From positions 1 to 32,040 of the forward strand of contig JAPPNP010000076.1 in the NCBI GenBank assembly GCA_028873795.1: a DNA stretch of 32,040 nt, read 5' to 3'. Source of the DNA: Chloroflexota bacterium (lineage in GTDB: Bacteria > Chloroflexota > UBA11872). Position 1 is the first letter of the stretch. Every line of letters begins with the position of its first letter. This document shows positions 15,370 to 23,071 of this stretch, one piece after another. The notes below the pieces were generated by a model that saw only the letters and a program-made list of their open reading frames with translations, made no database searches and had not been told where the DNA came from. A program made the translations under genes and the position numbers.

Positions 15370-16266
15370 TTAGGCGGTCTTTAGCAGCTGCCCGATCAGA
15401 AAGTCCGCGTAGGCCAGGGAGTCGGCGTCGATGGTGACGGTGGGGTTGCGCAGGGTGGGGTGCTGGAGGAGGCCACGGGCGGCGAGCAGGCGCTTTTCTA
15501 GGGCGTTGAAGAACTCCATGTCGGAGAGGCCGAAGGCCAGCCACGGCACGAGCGGCTCGAACGCGGCCAGCGCCTCCGCCGCGTGGCCGGCAACCGCCAG
15601 CCGCCACGCGGGCGCCAGCCGATCGGTGAGCGCGAGGCCGGGCATGATCCCGACGATGCCGGTGGGCACCAGCTCGAGCATGTAGAGCCCGCCCCAGCCC
15701 TCGAACACCTCCACGCGGCCCCCGGTGGCCTCGATGATGGCGCGCACCTTGGGACCCATGCGCGGCTCTTCCAGCTTGATGTAGCGAAAGTTCGGGCAGA
15801 CGTCGGCGAGCTTGGCGCAATAGTCGGCGCCGACGGAGCCGCCGCTCGGGTTCCAGTCCTGGATTAGCACCGGCGTCGCGACTGCATCGCAGACCGTGCG
15901 GGCGTAGTCGAACTGATCGTCGTCGGTCAGCGGAAACTGGCGCGGCAGCGCGAAGGAAATGACCTCCGCGCCGATGTCGGCGTTTTGGCGGGCGAGTTGG
16001 GCCGCGCCCAGGGCCGAGCCGTGGTTGCACTGCGCCATCACCGGCAGGCGGCCGCCGGCCTGGTCCACGGCGACCTCGACGACTTCGAGCCGCTCCGGCT
16101 CGGTGAGCTTGTAGAACTCGCTGCCGTAGGCCGGCAGGCAGATGGCGGCGGCCTCGGCGTCCACGGCAAAGTCGACCAGACCGCGAAGCGCCGCCGCGTC
16201 GATGGCCTCGTCACCGGGCGCGAACGGCGTCGGAACGATTGGCACGACGCCCGAGATTGATTTCAT
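15370..16266 (-). CDS. DapA/NanA-family class I lyase (dihydrodipicolinate synthase superfamily)
   Basis: The 298-aa (beta/alpha)8-barrel protein starts V-V-P-I-V-P-T-P-F, typical of the family. The Schiff-base lysine is Lys164 in R-Y-I-K-L-E-E-P, and G-I-V-G-I-M-P-G-L is the usual late-barrel strand. The active-site Tyr motif of true dihydrodipicolinate synthase (Y-N-x-P) is replaced by Q-D-W-N-P (136-140), so lysine biosynthesis is unlikely. Members with other residues here cleave or dehydrate sugar acids and related keto acids through a pyruvate imine. A sugar-acid aldolase or dehydratase is the best guess and would fit the rhamnonate-dehydratase-like gene at 21881. The start ATG is at 16266. 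The gene is isolated between the Nudix gene and a repeat-rich gap. Confidence 0.88.
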   Translation of the reverse strand: MKSISGVVPIVPTPFAPGDEAIDAAALRGLVDFAVDAEAAAICLPAYGSEFYKLTEPERLEVVEVAVDQAGGRLPVMAQCNHGSALGAAQLARQNADIGAEVISFALPRQFPLTDDDQFDYARTVCDAVATPVLIQDWNPSGGSVGADYCAKLADVCPNFRYIKLEEPRMGPKVRAIIEATGGRVEVFEGWGGLYMLELVPTGIVGIMPGLALTDRLAPAWRLAVAGHAAEALAAFEPLVPWLAFGLSDMEFFNALEKRLLAARGLLQHPTLRNPTVTIDADSLAYADFLIGQLLKTA

Positions 16267-16284
16267 GGTTGCCCCCTCACCCCC

Positions 16285-16545
16285 GGATCAAGTCCGCGGC
16301 AGGCTCTATCCCTCTCCCACGGTGGGGAGAGGGGACGTTCCAGCCGTCGCGGTCGCGCGTCGCAAGTCCGTGTAGGGGCAGCCCTCGTGGCTGCCCTGAG
16401 TCATTCCCGCGACGGCGGGCATCTAGTGGCCCCTGAACCTGCTCAGCCGGGAGTAGGGGCGGTTCGCGAACCGCCCCTACGCTTAGCGGCAAGCGTGTTT
16501 CCAGATTCGACGGCACTGGATTCCGGCTTGCGCCGGAATGACGAG
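16285..16545. repeat. Repeat-filled gene-free region
   Basis: The gap 16267-16594 has no gene I can support. It holds at least four repeat types in series: 16285-16335 with a 9-bp stem CCCTCTCCC/GGGAGAGGG, related to 31874-31914; 16371-16396, the hairpin half of the composite repeat; 16453-16480, a perfect 28-bp palindrome of the GTAGGGGCGG... type; and 16520-16539, a short ATTCCGGC/GCCGGAAT inverted repeat. The region looks like a landing site for nested small elements. Confidence 0.75.
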
Positions 16546-16594
16546 GGGTTTCGCAACGATCTTCAATCCGACGTGGCAATGGATATCTCGCGTG

Positions 16595-16789
16595 CTAACT
16601 ATCCCCGCCGCCCTGGGCGGCTGTCGGTTGCCCGTAGCGCGGATACCAGTAGGTCCGGTAGATGCGGAAGCACTTGTCGCTGCACACGATGACCGGCTTG
16701 CCCTCGTGCTCCTTCACCATCTCCTGCACTGGAATCAAGATGCCGCAGCTCGCACAGCGCGGCATTTCGTCGACTTCACGTTGCGGCAT
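16595..16789 (-). CDS. Small four-cysteine (zinc-ribbon/TRASH-like) protein coupled to HyuB
   Basis: This 64-aa protein has the pattern C-A-S-C followed about 20 residues later by C-S-D-K-C, that is C-x2-C...C-x3-C, typical of a small Zn or other metal site, then an aromatic-rich segment (R-I-Y-R-T-Y-W-Y-P-R-Y). ATG 16789 lies 14 bp inside the end of the HyuB-type gene and is preceded by GGGGAG at 7-bp spacing, so the two are translationally coupled. An internal ATG at 16765 is possible. No enzyme motif is visible. Its position suggests a third subunit or metal-delivery partner of the HyuA/HyuB complex. A free-standing metal sensor is an alternative. Confidence 0.75.
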   Translation of the reverse strand: MPQREVDEMPRCASCGILIPVQEMVKEHEGKPVIVCSDKCFRIYRTYWYPRYGQPTAAQGGGDS

Positions 16790-18578
16790 GCGCCATCTCC
16801 CCTCGCTTGCGGCGCGTCGCGTCGGCATCAATCGCGCCCGCGTCGTCCAGCACCACCCCATAGGTCCGCTCGGCTGCTTGCGCGTCGATCAATTCGTCGG
16901 CCACGTCCTGGCGCACCAGCTCGGGTTGTCGCTCGTGGGGAGCGCCGTAGCCGCCCCCACCGGGCGTGCAGAGCATGATCAGGTCACCCTCTTCGAGCTC
17001 GACGTTCGAGAATTTGCCCGCCGAAATGCGGTCATACAGGTCCTTGGCCGAGAGCCAGCGGTCGGAACCGGACGGCTTGAACAGCAGCGCCGCGTTCCCG
17101 GCGGGATCGCCGCCCTTGAGGCCCCAGGGCCTGAACCAGGTGCGGTTCACGTGCGCGCTGATGGTGATCGGCGCCAGGCAGCGCCAGATGCGCCGCACGC
17201 CGAATCCGCCGCGGTGGGCGCCCGGCCCGGTGCTCTCGGGAATGACGCTGTACTCCTCGATGCGCACCGGATAGCGGACCTCGATCACCTCGCAGGGCGA
17301 GTTCAGGCAGTTGCCGTTCTTGGTCACCATCGCGTCGTTGCCATCGGCGTCGATGCGTCCACCGCAGCCCATGCCCTCGATGTGCAACAGGACGAACGGC
17401 TCGCCGGTATCGGTGTTGGTGCCGTAGATGCCGAGCAGGCCGCTCGTACCGCCGTCGCAGGCCTGGCTGCGGTCGCTCATCTGCGAGAAGGCGGCGAAGA
17501 GCACGTCCATGGTGTTGGGATAGGTGTCGGAGTTGCCGCCCACGCACGATCCGGGGTAGTTGACGTTCACCACAGTGCCCGGCGGCGCCACGATGGCGAT
17601 GGGCCGATAGGCGCCGTGATTCCACGGGATGTCGTCGGGAATCATGTGGAAGATCGTGGCGTAGGTCGCGGATGCGGTCGTGCCAAATGACTGGTTGATC
17701 GCCCCGGCCGATTGGGGATCGGACCCGGTGTAGTCCACCACGATCTCGTCGCCGCGCACGTTGACTTCCGCCGCGAAGCGGTAGGACGTGTCGGGCAGCA
17801 CGCCGTCGTCTTCGATGATCCCTTCCGCCGCATAGGCGCCGTCGGGCATGCGCGCGATGGCCTGCCGCATCATGACCTCGGATACGTCCTTGATCTGCTC
17901 CGACAGCAGGTTGAAACGGTCGATGCCCAGGCGGTCGATGAGGTCCACGATGCGGCGCTCGGCCAGGTAGGTCGATCCCACCATCGCCATCAGGTCGCCG
18001 CGCGACACCTTGGGCGTGCGCACGTTGGACGTGATGATGGCGAAGATGTCTTCCACCGGCTCGTCGTTCTTGTAGATCTTGATCGGGGGCAGCCGCAGAC
18101 CTTCCTGGAAGATGTTGCGCGTGTCGCCGAAGGCCGCCGGCACCATGCCGCCGATGTCGGTCATGTGCGCAATGTTCGCCGCATAGGCCACGACCTCATC
18201 GTTGTAGAAGCAGGGCTTGAGGGTCATGAACTCCGGCATGTGGCAGCCGCCGCGATAGGGATCGTTGTGCAGGATCACGTCACCCGGATGCATGTTTTCC
18301 GGGCCGACCTCCTTGATGGCCCACTCGACGGTGTGCACGATCGCGCCGATGTGCGCCGGGCAGAAATCGCCCTGGGCGATCATCTGGCCGGCGGCGTCGA
18401 ACACCACGCAGGAGAAGTCGCGCGCCTCGTTGAACATGGTCGAGTAGGACGTGCGCAGCATGGCCGCGCCCATCTCCTCGCAGGTGCCGATCAGGTAGTT
18501 ACGCGTGACCTCGAGCTGGACCGGGTCGTCGATGTTGAGGTCGGCGACGCTGCGCTTGGCGGATGTGTCCTGCACCAT
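16776..18578 (-). CDS. HyuB-type hydantoinase B/oxoprolinase family subunit
   Basis: This 600-aa protein is the partner subunit of HyuA-type ATPases. Together such proteins hydrolyse cyclic amides (hydantoins, 5-oxoproline) or carboxylate ketones. Conserved family blocks are N-D-P-Y-R-G-G-C-H (105-113), H-M-T-D-I-G-G (138-144), the central V-N-V-N-Y-P-G-S-C-V-G-G segment, and the C-terminal G-P-G-A-H-R-G-G-F-G and G-G-G-G-Y-G. Full length is preserved. The ATG at 18578 follows the HyuA stop by one base (TGA-G-ATG), with a GGAGGTGGAG purine site inside the HyuA end, so translation is coupled. Its 3' end overlaps the small cysteine protein. The substrate is not deducible; the upstream peptide-type transporter genes suggest an imported amide-like compound. 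Confidence 0.92.
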   Translation of the reverse strand: MVQDTSAKRSVADLNIDDPVQLEVTRNYLIGTCEEMGAAMLRTSYSTMFNEARDFSCVVFDAAGQMIAQGDFCPAHIGAIVHTVEWAIKEVGPENMHPGDVILHNDPYRGGCHMPEFMTLKPCFYNDEVVAYAANIAHMTDIGGMVPAAFGDTRNIFQEGLRLPPIKIYKNDEPVEDIFAIITSNVRTPKVSRGDLMAMVGSTYLAERRIVDLIDRLGIDRFNLLSEQIKDVSEVMMRQAIARMPDGAYAAEGIIEDDGVLPDTSYRFAAEVNVRGDEIVVDYTGSDPQSAGAINQSFGTTASATYATIFHMIPDDIPWNHGAYRPIAIVAPPGTVVNVNYPGSCVGGNSDTYPNTMDVLFAAFSQMSDRSQACDGGTSGLLGIYGTNTDTGEPFVLLHIEGMGCGGRIDADGNDAMVTKNGNCLNSPCEVIEVRYPVRIEEYSVIPESTGPGAHRGGFGVRRIWRCLAPITISAHVNRTWFRPWGLKGGDPAGNAALLFKPSGSDRWLSAKDLYDRISAGKFSNVELEEGDLIMLCTPGGGGYGAPHERQPELVRQDVADELIDAQAAERTYGVVLDDAGAIDADATRRKRGEMAHAAT

Positions 18579-18579
18579 C

Positions 18580-20604
18580 TCACTCCACCTCCAGAATCAC
18601 GCTGCCCTGCGGCTCGACCCGAGCCGACCAGTCGGGCGGCACGATGGCCGTGGCGTCGTCTTCCACGATCATCGCCGGACCGGTGAAGGTGTTGCCGGCC
18701 CGCAGGTCGTCGCGGTGATAGAAGGGCGTGGACAGCAGGCCATCCGCTTCGGTGAAGTAGACCTCGCCCACCTTGACCGGCGCCGGCATGGGGCCGGGCG
18801 GGACATCGGGTAGGAGGACCTCCCGACGCCGGGCAATGGCCGTCAGGCGCATGTTGACGATTTCGAATGCCGACTCGGGGAAGCTCCAGCCGAACTGGCG
18901 ATCGTGCTCAGCGTCGAAGGCCTTGCGGGCGGCGGCGATGTCTTCGGCGGCGATAGTTCCGCCGGCGACCGGGACTTCGAGCTCCCAGTTCTGCCCGTAG
19001 TAGCGCAGGTCCAGACTGCGCTGCATGGCCGGCGGATCGCCGAAGCCCTCGCGCGCGAAGTCGTCGCGGGCGCGCTGCTCCAGATCGTCGAAATCGCTCT
19101 GCACGGTCTCGACGTCGATGTTGTCGGAGTAGGTGATGCGCGTTTGCATGTAGTCGAACCTGGTGTCGGCCATCAGCGCGCCCAGGGCGCTGAACGCGCC
19201 GGGGAAGGGCGGCACCACGACGCGCTGCATTCCGAGATGATCGGCCAGGTAGGCGCCGTGAAGCGGGCCCGCGCCGCCGAAGGCGACGAGGGCGAACTCG
19301 CGCGGGTCGATGCCCTGGTCGATGGTGAGCAGGCGCATGGTCTCGGCCATGTTGCTGTTCATGATCTCGAGGATGCCCGCTGCGGCGCGCTCCGCCGTGA
19401 ACCCCAGTTGTGAGCCAATGCGCTCGACCGCCGTCCGCGCGGCCTCCGGCACCAACTGCACGTCGCCGCCGAGCTTGAATGCGGGATCGAGTCGGCCCAG
19501 CACCACGTTGGCGTCGGTCGACGTCGGCTCGGCGCCGCCGCGGCCATAGCTCGCCGGTCCGGGATCGGCGCCCGCGCTTTGCGGGCCGACCTTGAGCAGG
19601 CCGGCTGCATCGAGCCAGGCGATGCTGCCGCCGCCGGCGCCGATGGAGCGGATGTCCAGCATGGGCGTGGCGATGGGGATGCCGAACTCGAGCTCGGTGG
19701 TCGTGGTTTGCGCCGCACGGCCGCCGGCCACCAGGCAGGCGTCGAAGCTGGTGCCCCCAATGTCGGCGGTCATCAGCGGGTCGAGTCCCAGGTCTTGCCC
19801 CAGCTGCAGGCTGCCGATTACGCCGCCCGCCGGACCGCTCTGAATCATGGTGACGGGCTGGGCCTTGGCGGTCTGCGTCGCCATGACGCCGCCGTTGCTG
19901 CGCATGATCAGCAGACCGCGTGCGCCTCGGCGGTCCAGCTCCTCTTCGAGCGAGGTCAGATATTCGTCGATGCGCGGCTTGAGGTAAGCGTCGATCACCG
20001 TGGTGCTCGTGCGCTCAAACTCGCGCCACTGCGGGAACACGTCCGAGCTGATCGAGACGTAGGCCTCGGGGTACAGCTCGCGCACGATTTCCCGGGTGCG
20101 GCGTTCGTGTTCGGGGTTCAGGAACGAAAAGAGATAGCTGACGGCGATGGCCTTGACTTCCTCCGCGCGCAGGCGCTCCACTGCGGCCACGACGTCTTCT
20201 TCCTCCAGCGCCTGCACCACCTCGCCGTGCGCGCCGATCCGCTCGCGAACCTCCAGGCTGAGCGCGCGATCCACCAGGTGGCGCGGCTTGCGCCAGTGCA
20301 GGTCGAACGACTCCGGGCGCACGATGCGCTGGATGCGCAGCACGTCCCGAAATCCCTGCGTGGTGATGAGCCCGATGCGCGGTCCGCGGCGCTCGATGAG
20401 CATGTTGGTGCCGACGGTGGTGCCGTGCACGAAGTACTCGATGGCCGCCGGGTCGATCTCGGCTTTCGCCAGGGCGTCGAAGATTCCCTGCGATGGCGAG
20501 GCGGGTGTCGTGAGCGACTTCGCGACCTGCAATCCGGTGTCGCCATCGGTGGCGATCAAGTCCGTGAACGTGCCGCCCATGTCGACCGCGACGTTATGTG
20601 GCAC
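18580..20604 (-). CDS. HyuA-type hydantoinase A/N-methylhydantoinase family ATPase subunit
   Basis: This 674-aa protein has the ASKHA (actin-like) ATPase fold. Phosphate-binding loop 1, D-M-G-G-T-F-T-D, is at 8-15; loop 2, D-I-G-G-T-S-F-D, at 281-288; and the adenosine motif F-G-G-A-G-P-L-H at 442-449. Residues 58-66 (F-V-H-G-T-T-V-G-T) and 256-261 (S-G-P-A-G-G) are further family signatures. It would use ATP to activate the substrate (a cyclic amide or ketone) for the HyuB subunit. The start is GTG 20604 with GGAG 7 bases upstream; the nearby ATG at 20608 is out of frame. It follows the DppB-type permease by 89 bp, with a hairpin in between, so linkage is likely but transcription may be attenuated. 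Confidence 0.93.
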   Translation of the reverse strand: MPHNVAVDMGGTFTDLIATDGDTGLQVAKSLTTPASPSQGIFDALAKAEIDPAAIEYFVHGTTVGTNMLIERRGPRIGLITTQGFRDVLRIQRIVRPESFDLHWRKPRHLVDRALSLEVRERIGAHGEVVQALEEEDVVAAVERLRAEEVKAIAVSYLFSFLNPEHERRTREIVRELYPEAYVSISSDVFPQWREFERTSTTVIDAYLKPRIDEYLTSLEEELDRRGARGLLIMRSNGGVMATQTAKAQPVTMIQSGPAGGVIGSLQLGQDLGLDPLMTADIGGTSFDACLVAGGRAAQTTTTELEFGIPIATPMLDIRSIGAGGGSIAWLDAAGLLKVGPQSAGADPGPASYGRGGAEPTSTDANVVLGRLDPAFKLGGDVQLVPEAARTAVERIGSQLGFTAERAAAGILEIMNSNMAETMRLLTIDQGIDPREFALVAFGGAGPLHGAYLADHLGMQRVVVPPFPGAFSALGALMADTRFDYMQTRITYSDNIDVETVQSDFDDLEQRARDDFAREGFGDPPAMQRSLDLRYYGQNWELEVPVAGGTIAAEDIAAARKAFDAEHDRQFGWSFPESAFEIVNMRLTAIARRREVLLPDVPPGPMPAPVKVGEVYFTEADGLLSTPFYHRDDLRAGNTFTGPAMIVEDDATAIVPPDWSARVEPQGSVILEVE

Positions 20605-20627
20605 TCATGCGCTCCAATTCAGATCAG

Positions 20628-20650
20628 GTCAGGGTCAGACGGACCCTGAC
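20628..20650. terminator. Hairpin between DppB-type permease and HyuA genes
   Basis: A 9-bp perfect stem (GTCAGGGTC with GACCCTGAC) surrounds a 5-base loop, between the permease stop (20694) and the hyuA start (20604). No T-run follows on the minus strand. It could terminate or attenuate read-through, or protect the upstream message. Confidence 0.5.
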
Positions 20651-20693
20651 GGGCGTATCGGCGGCGCCGGCAAATTATGCGGCAGGCGCCCGC

Positions 20694-21644
20694 TCAGGTG
20701 AGCCGGACGCGCGGGTCGATGTACGTATAGAGCACATCGACGAGGAGATTCGCTATCACGTAGATCGTCGCCGCCAGCATCACCAGGGCCTGAACCACGG
20801 TGTAGTCACGCGTGAGGATGGCCTTGACCAGCGTGAAGCCAATGCCCTTGCGGCTGAACACCACCTCGATGACCACCGCGCCGATCAGCAGGCTGCCGAA
20901 CTGCAAGCCCACGATCGTCACGACGGGGATCAGGGCGTTCTTGAGGGCGTGGCCCCAGACGACGGTGCTCTCGCGCACGCCTTTCGAGCGCGCGGTGCGG
21001 ATGTAGTCGCGGCTCATCACGTCGAGCATGGACGACCGGGTGAGCCGGGCCACGATCGCCGCGCCTCCAATTCCCAGGGCGAGCGCGGGCATGATGAGCT
21101 CCTTGCCGTTGCCGTTGGCAATGGCCGGCAGGAAGTTGTTCATATTGATGGCGAAGATGTAGATCAGGAGCAATCCGATGAGGAAATTGGGAACGGAGAC
21201 CCCCAGCACCGCGATGAATTGGCTTGTGTAGTCCACCCAGGTGTGGTGCCGCATGGCCGAAATCACGCCGGCAACCAGGCCAATGAAGAGTGTCACCGCC
21301 ATGCCGGCCAGCGTGAGCAGCAACGTCGAGGGGAATTGCTCCGCGATCACGTCCGTGATGGGCTGCTTGGTGCGGAACGAGCGCCCAAGGTCGAGCCGCA
21401 GCACGTCCCAGATGTAGTAGACAAACTGCTCGGGAATTGACTTGTCGAGGTGCAGCTTCGCCTTCGCTTGCTCGAGGGCCTCGATCGAAACGGATGTGTT
21501 GGACGTGCCGCCCGCGTCGCTGCTGTAGTAGAAGACTGTGACGGGATCCCCAGGGATAAGGCGCAGGAGGACGAACACCAGCAGCAGAACGCCCAGAATC
21601 ACTGGGATCGCGGCGAGCAACCGCCGGACGATATATCGCCCCAT
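20694..21644 (-). CDS. Peptide-type ABC importer permease, DppB/OppB family
   Basis: This 316-aa inner-membrane subunit of a family 5 (dipeptide/oligopeptide/nickel type) importer begins with R-Y-I-V-R-R-L-L-A-A-I-P and a first membrane helix, followed by a periplasmic loop with I-P-G-D-P and a further run of five membrane segments. The ATPase-coupling EAA-like loop is D-Y-I-R-T-A-R-S-K-G-V with the downstream H-A-L-K-N-A-L-I-P (about 221-246). AGGAG lies 10 bases before ATG 21644. The matching DppC-type permease and binding proteins lie 2.5-7.7 kb away on the same strand, separated by two plus-strand genes. No ATPase subunits are in the window. HyuA/HyuB follow, suggesting the imported solute feeds that enzyme. 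Confidence 0.92.
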   Translation of the reverse strand: MGRYIVRRLLAAIPVILGVLLLVFVLLRLIPGDPVTVFYYSSDAGGTSNTSVSIEALEQAKAKLHLDKSIPEQFVYYIWDVLRLDLGRSFRTKQPITDVIAEQFPSTLLLTLAGMAVTLFIGLVAGVISAMRHHTWVDYTSQFIAVLGVSVPNFLIGLLLIYIFAINMNNFLPAIANGNGKELIMPALALGIGGAAIVARLTRSSMLDVMSRDYIRTARSKGVRESTVVWGHALKNALIPVVTIVGLQFGSLLIGAVVIEVVFSRKGIGFTLVKAILTRDYTVVQALVMLAATIYVIANLLVDVLYTYIDPRVRLT

Positions 21645-21681
21645 GTTGCGCTTGCTCCTAGCTCACCGTGTGAACGGCCCG

Positions 21682-21695
21682 ACGAGGCGCCTCGT
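21682..21695. promoter_or_regulatory. 14-bp perfect palindrome in a divergent intergenic region
   Basis: ACGAGGCGCCTCGT is a perfect palindrome in the 236-bp gap between the divergently oriented DppB-type permease and the rhamnonate-dehydratase-like gene. The position suits an operator for a dimeric regulator. No regulator gene is present and no convincing promoter boxes are seen, so this is tentative. Confidence 0.3.
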
Positions 21696-21880
21696 GGAGG
21701 GTTGAGCCTAGCCATCCTTCGAGTGGCCTCAGGCTCGGCAGTGTAGCCGACAGCTCATCTGGCGATCACGCGGCCGACGAAGCGCTGGCTGAGGCCGTGT
21801 ACGGTCGCGACCCAGGGGCGAGGCTTCGAATTTGCTCTCGTGAGACACTGCAAGCAGCCCGACTACGGTGTCCTCGCGCG

Positions 21881-23041
21881 TTGAAAATCACAAGCGTCGA
21901 GACCAGAGTGCTCGAGTTGCCCGCTCGCGATCCCGCTGACGGTCGGCGACGCCCCGGCTGGCTCGAGCGGAACCCGATCGCGAATCCAATGTCGCCCTAT
22001 GTCCCCGCCGAGTCGAACATGCTGCGCTGGGTGCCGGAGTGGCCGGACTTCCTCGTCGTGGTCACGGCGGAGGACGGCACGCAAGGGATTGGCCCCGGCC
22101 GATATGGGCGTCCCGTCGCCGCCGTCATCCAGGACTACCTGGGGCCGCGCATCGTCGGTGAGCCCGCGCTCGCAACCGAGCGGCTCTACGACATGCTGGT
22201 GCGGTTGTGCACGCCTTTCGGCGCCGCCGGCCTTGCGTCGTACGCCGTCAGCGGCATTGACCTGGCGCTGTGGGATCTCAAGGGCAAGGTTCTCGGGCGT
22301 CCGGTCTATCAGTTGCTGGGCGGTCCGGCCCGAGACTTCGTGCCGTGCTACGCCACCTGCGGTGACGTCGACTGGGTCAAGGAGCTTGGATTCACCGCCG
22401 TGAAGGTGCCCTGTCCCTACGCCCCCGTGCATGGCCGAGGTGGCCTGAAGCGAAACGTCGAGCGCGTGGCCGAGGCTCGCGAGTACATGGGCGACGACGC
22501 GCAGCTCATGCTCGACTGCTGGATGTCGCTCGACGTGGAGTACGGCGTGCAATTGGCGGAATCGTTGCGCCCGTACAACCTCGCGTGGATCGAAGAGATG
22601 CTCCGTCCGGAGGACTTCGACGGCTACGCGCAGTTGCGGGCGCGCCTACCCTGGCAGACGCTGGCCACCGGCGAGCATTGGTACACCCCGATTCCCTTTC
22701 AGCATGCGGCGTCGCGCCGCCTGGTGGACATCCTGCAGCCGGATATTGCGTGGGTCGGCGGCTTGACGCCCCTGCTCAGGATCTGCGCCATCGCGGAGGC
22801 GGCGGGGCTGACCGTCATTCCGCACGGCGGGGCCGGGAGCCCGTATGGGCAACACGCCCTGTTCGCGCTCCCGGCGATCCCGCTCGGTGAGTGGTACATC
22901 GCCACGGCGCCGGGTGTTCCGCTGGAAAACGGCCCCTTGTTGCCGGGCACGGCCGTACCCAAGAATGGCAGGCTACGACCATCTGACGCGCCCGGCTTCG
23001 GCGTGGAGATCGATGCCGACAAGCTGCCGGCGTTCCTGTAG
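21881..23041 (+). CDS. Enolase-superfamily sugar-acid dehydratase, L-rhamnonate dehydratase-like
   Basis: This is a 386-aa member of the mandelate racemase/enolase superfamily. Mg ligands are Asp212 (L-M-L-D-C-W-M-S), Glu238 (W-I-E-E) and Glu265 (T-G-E-H), with candidate acid/base His266 and His315 (V-I-P-H-G). The blocks L-M-L-D-C-W-M-S, W-I-E-E, D-I-L-Q-P-D and P-G-F-G-V-E closely recall E. coli RhmD. By analogy it would dehydrate a 6-carbon sugar acid to a 2-keto-3-deoxy acid. The N-terminal RhmD His before the first Trp appears to be Gly here, so the substrate may differ. TTG 21881 is preferred because the family N-terminus (M-K-I-T-S-V-E-T-R-V) starts exactly there; the frame opens at GTG 21797. 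An aldo/keto reductase gene follows 30 bp downstream. Confidence 0.88.
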   Translation: MKITSVETRVLELPARDPADGRRRPGWLERNPIANPMSPYVPAESNMLRWVPEWPDFLVVVTAEDGTQGIGPGRYGRPVAAVIQDYLGPRIVGEPALATERLYDMLVRLCTPFGAAGLASYAVSGIDLALWDLKGKVLGRPVYQLLGGPARDFVPCYATCGDVDWVKELGFTAVKVPCPYAPVHGRGGLKRNVERVAEAREYMGDDAQLMLDCWMSLDVEYGVQLAESLRPYNLAWIEEMLRPEDFDGYAQLRARLPWQTLATGEHWYTPIPFQHAASRRLVDILQPDIAWVGGLTPLLRICAIAEAAGLTVIPHGGAGSPYGQHALFALPAIPLGEWYIATAPGVPLENGPLLPGTAVPKNGRLRPSDAPGFGVEIDADKLPAFL

Positions 23042-23071
23042 GGACGGCGCGCCGGCGCCGCGGGCCGGCTG

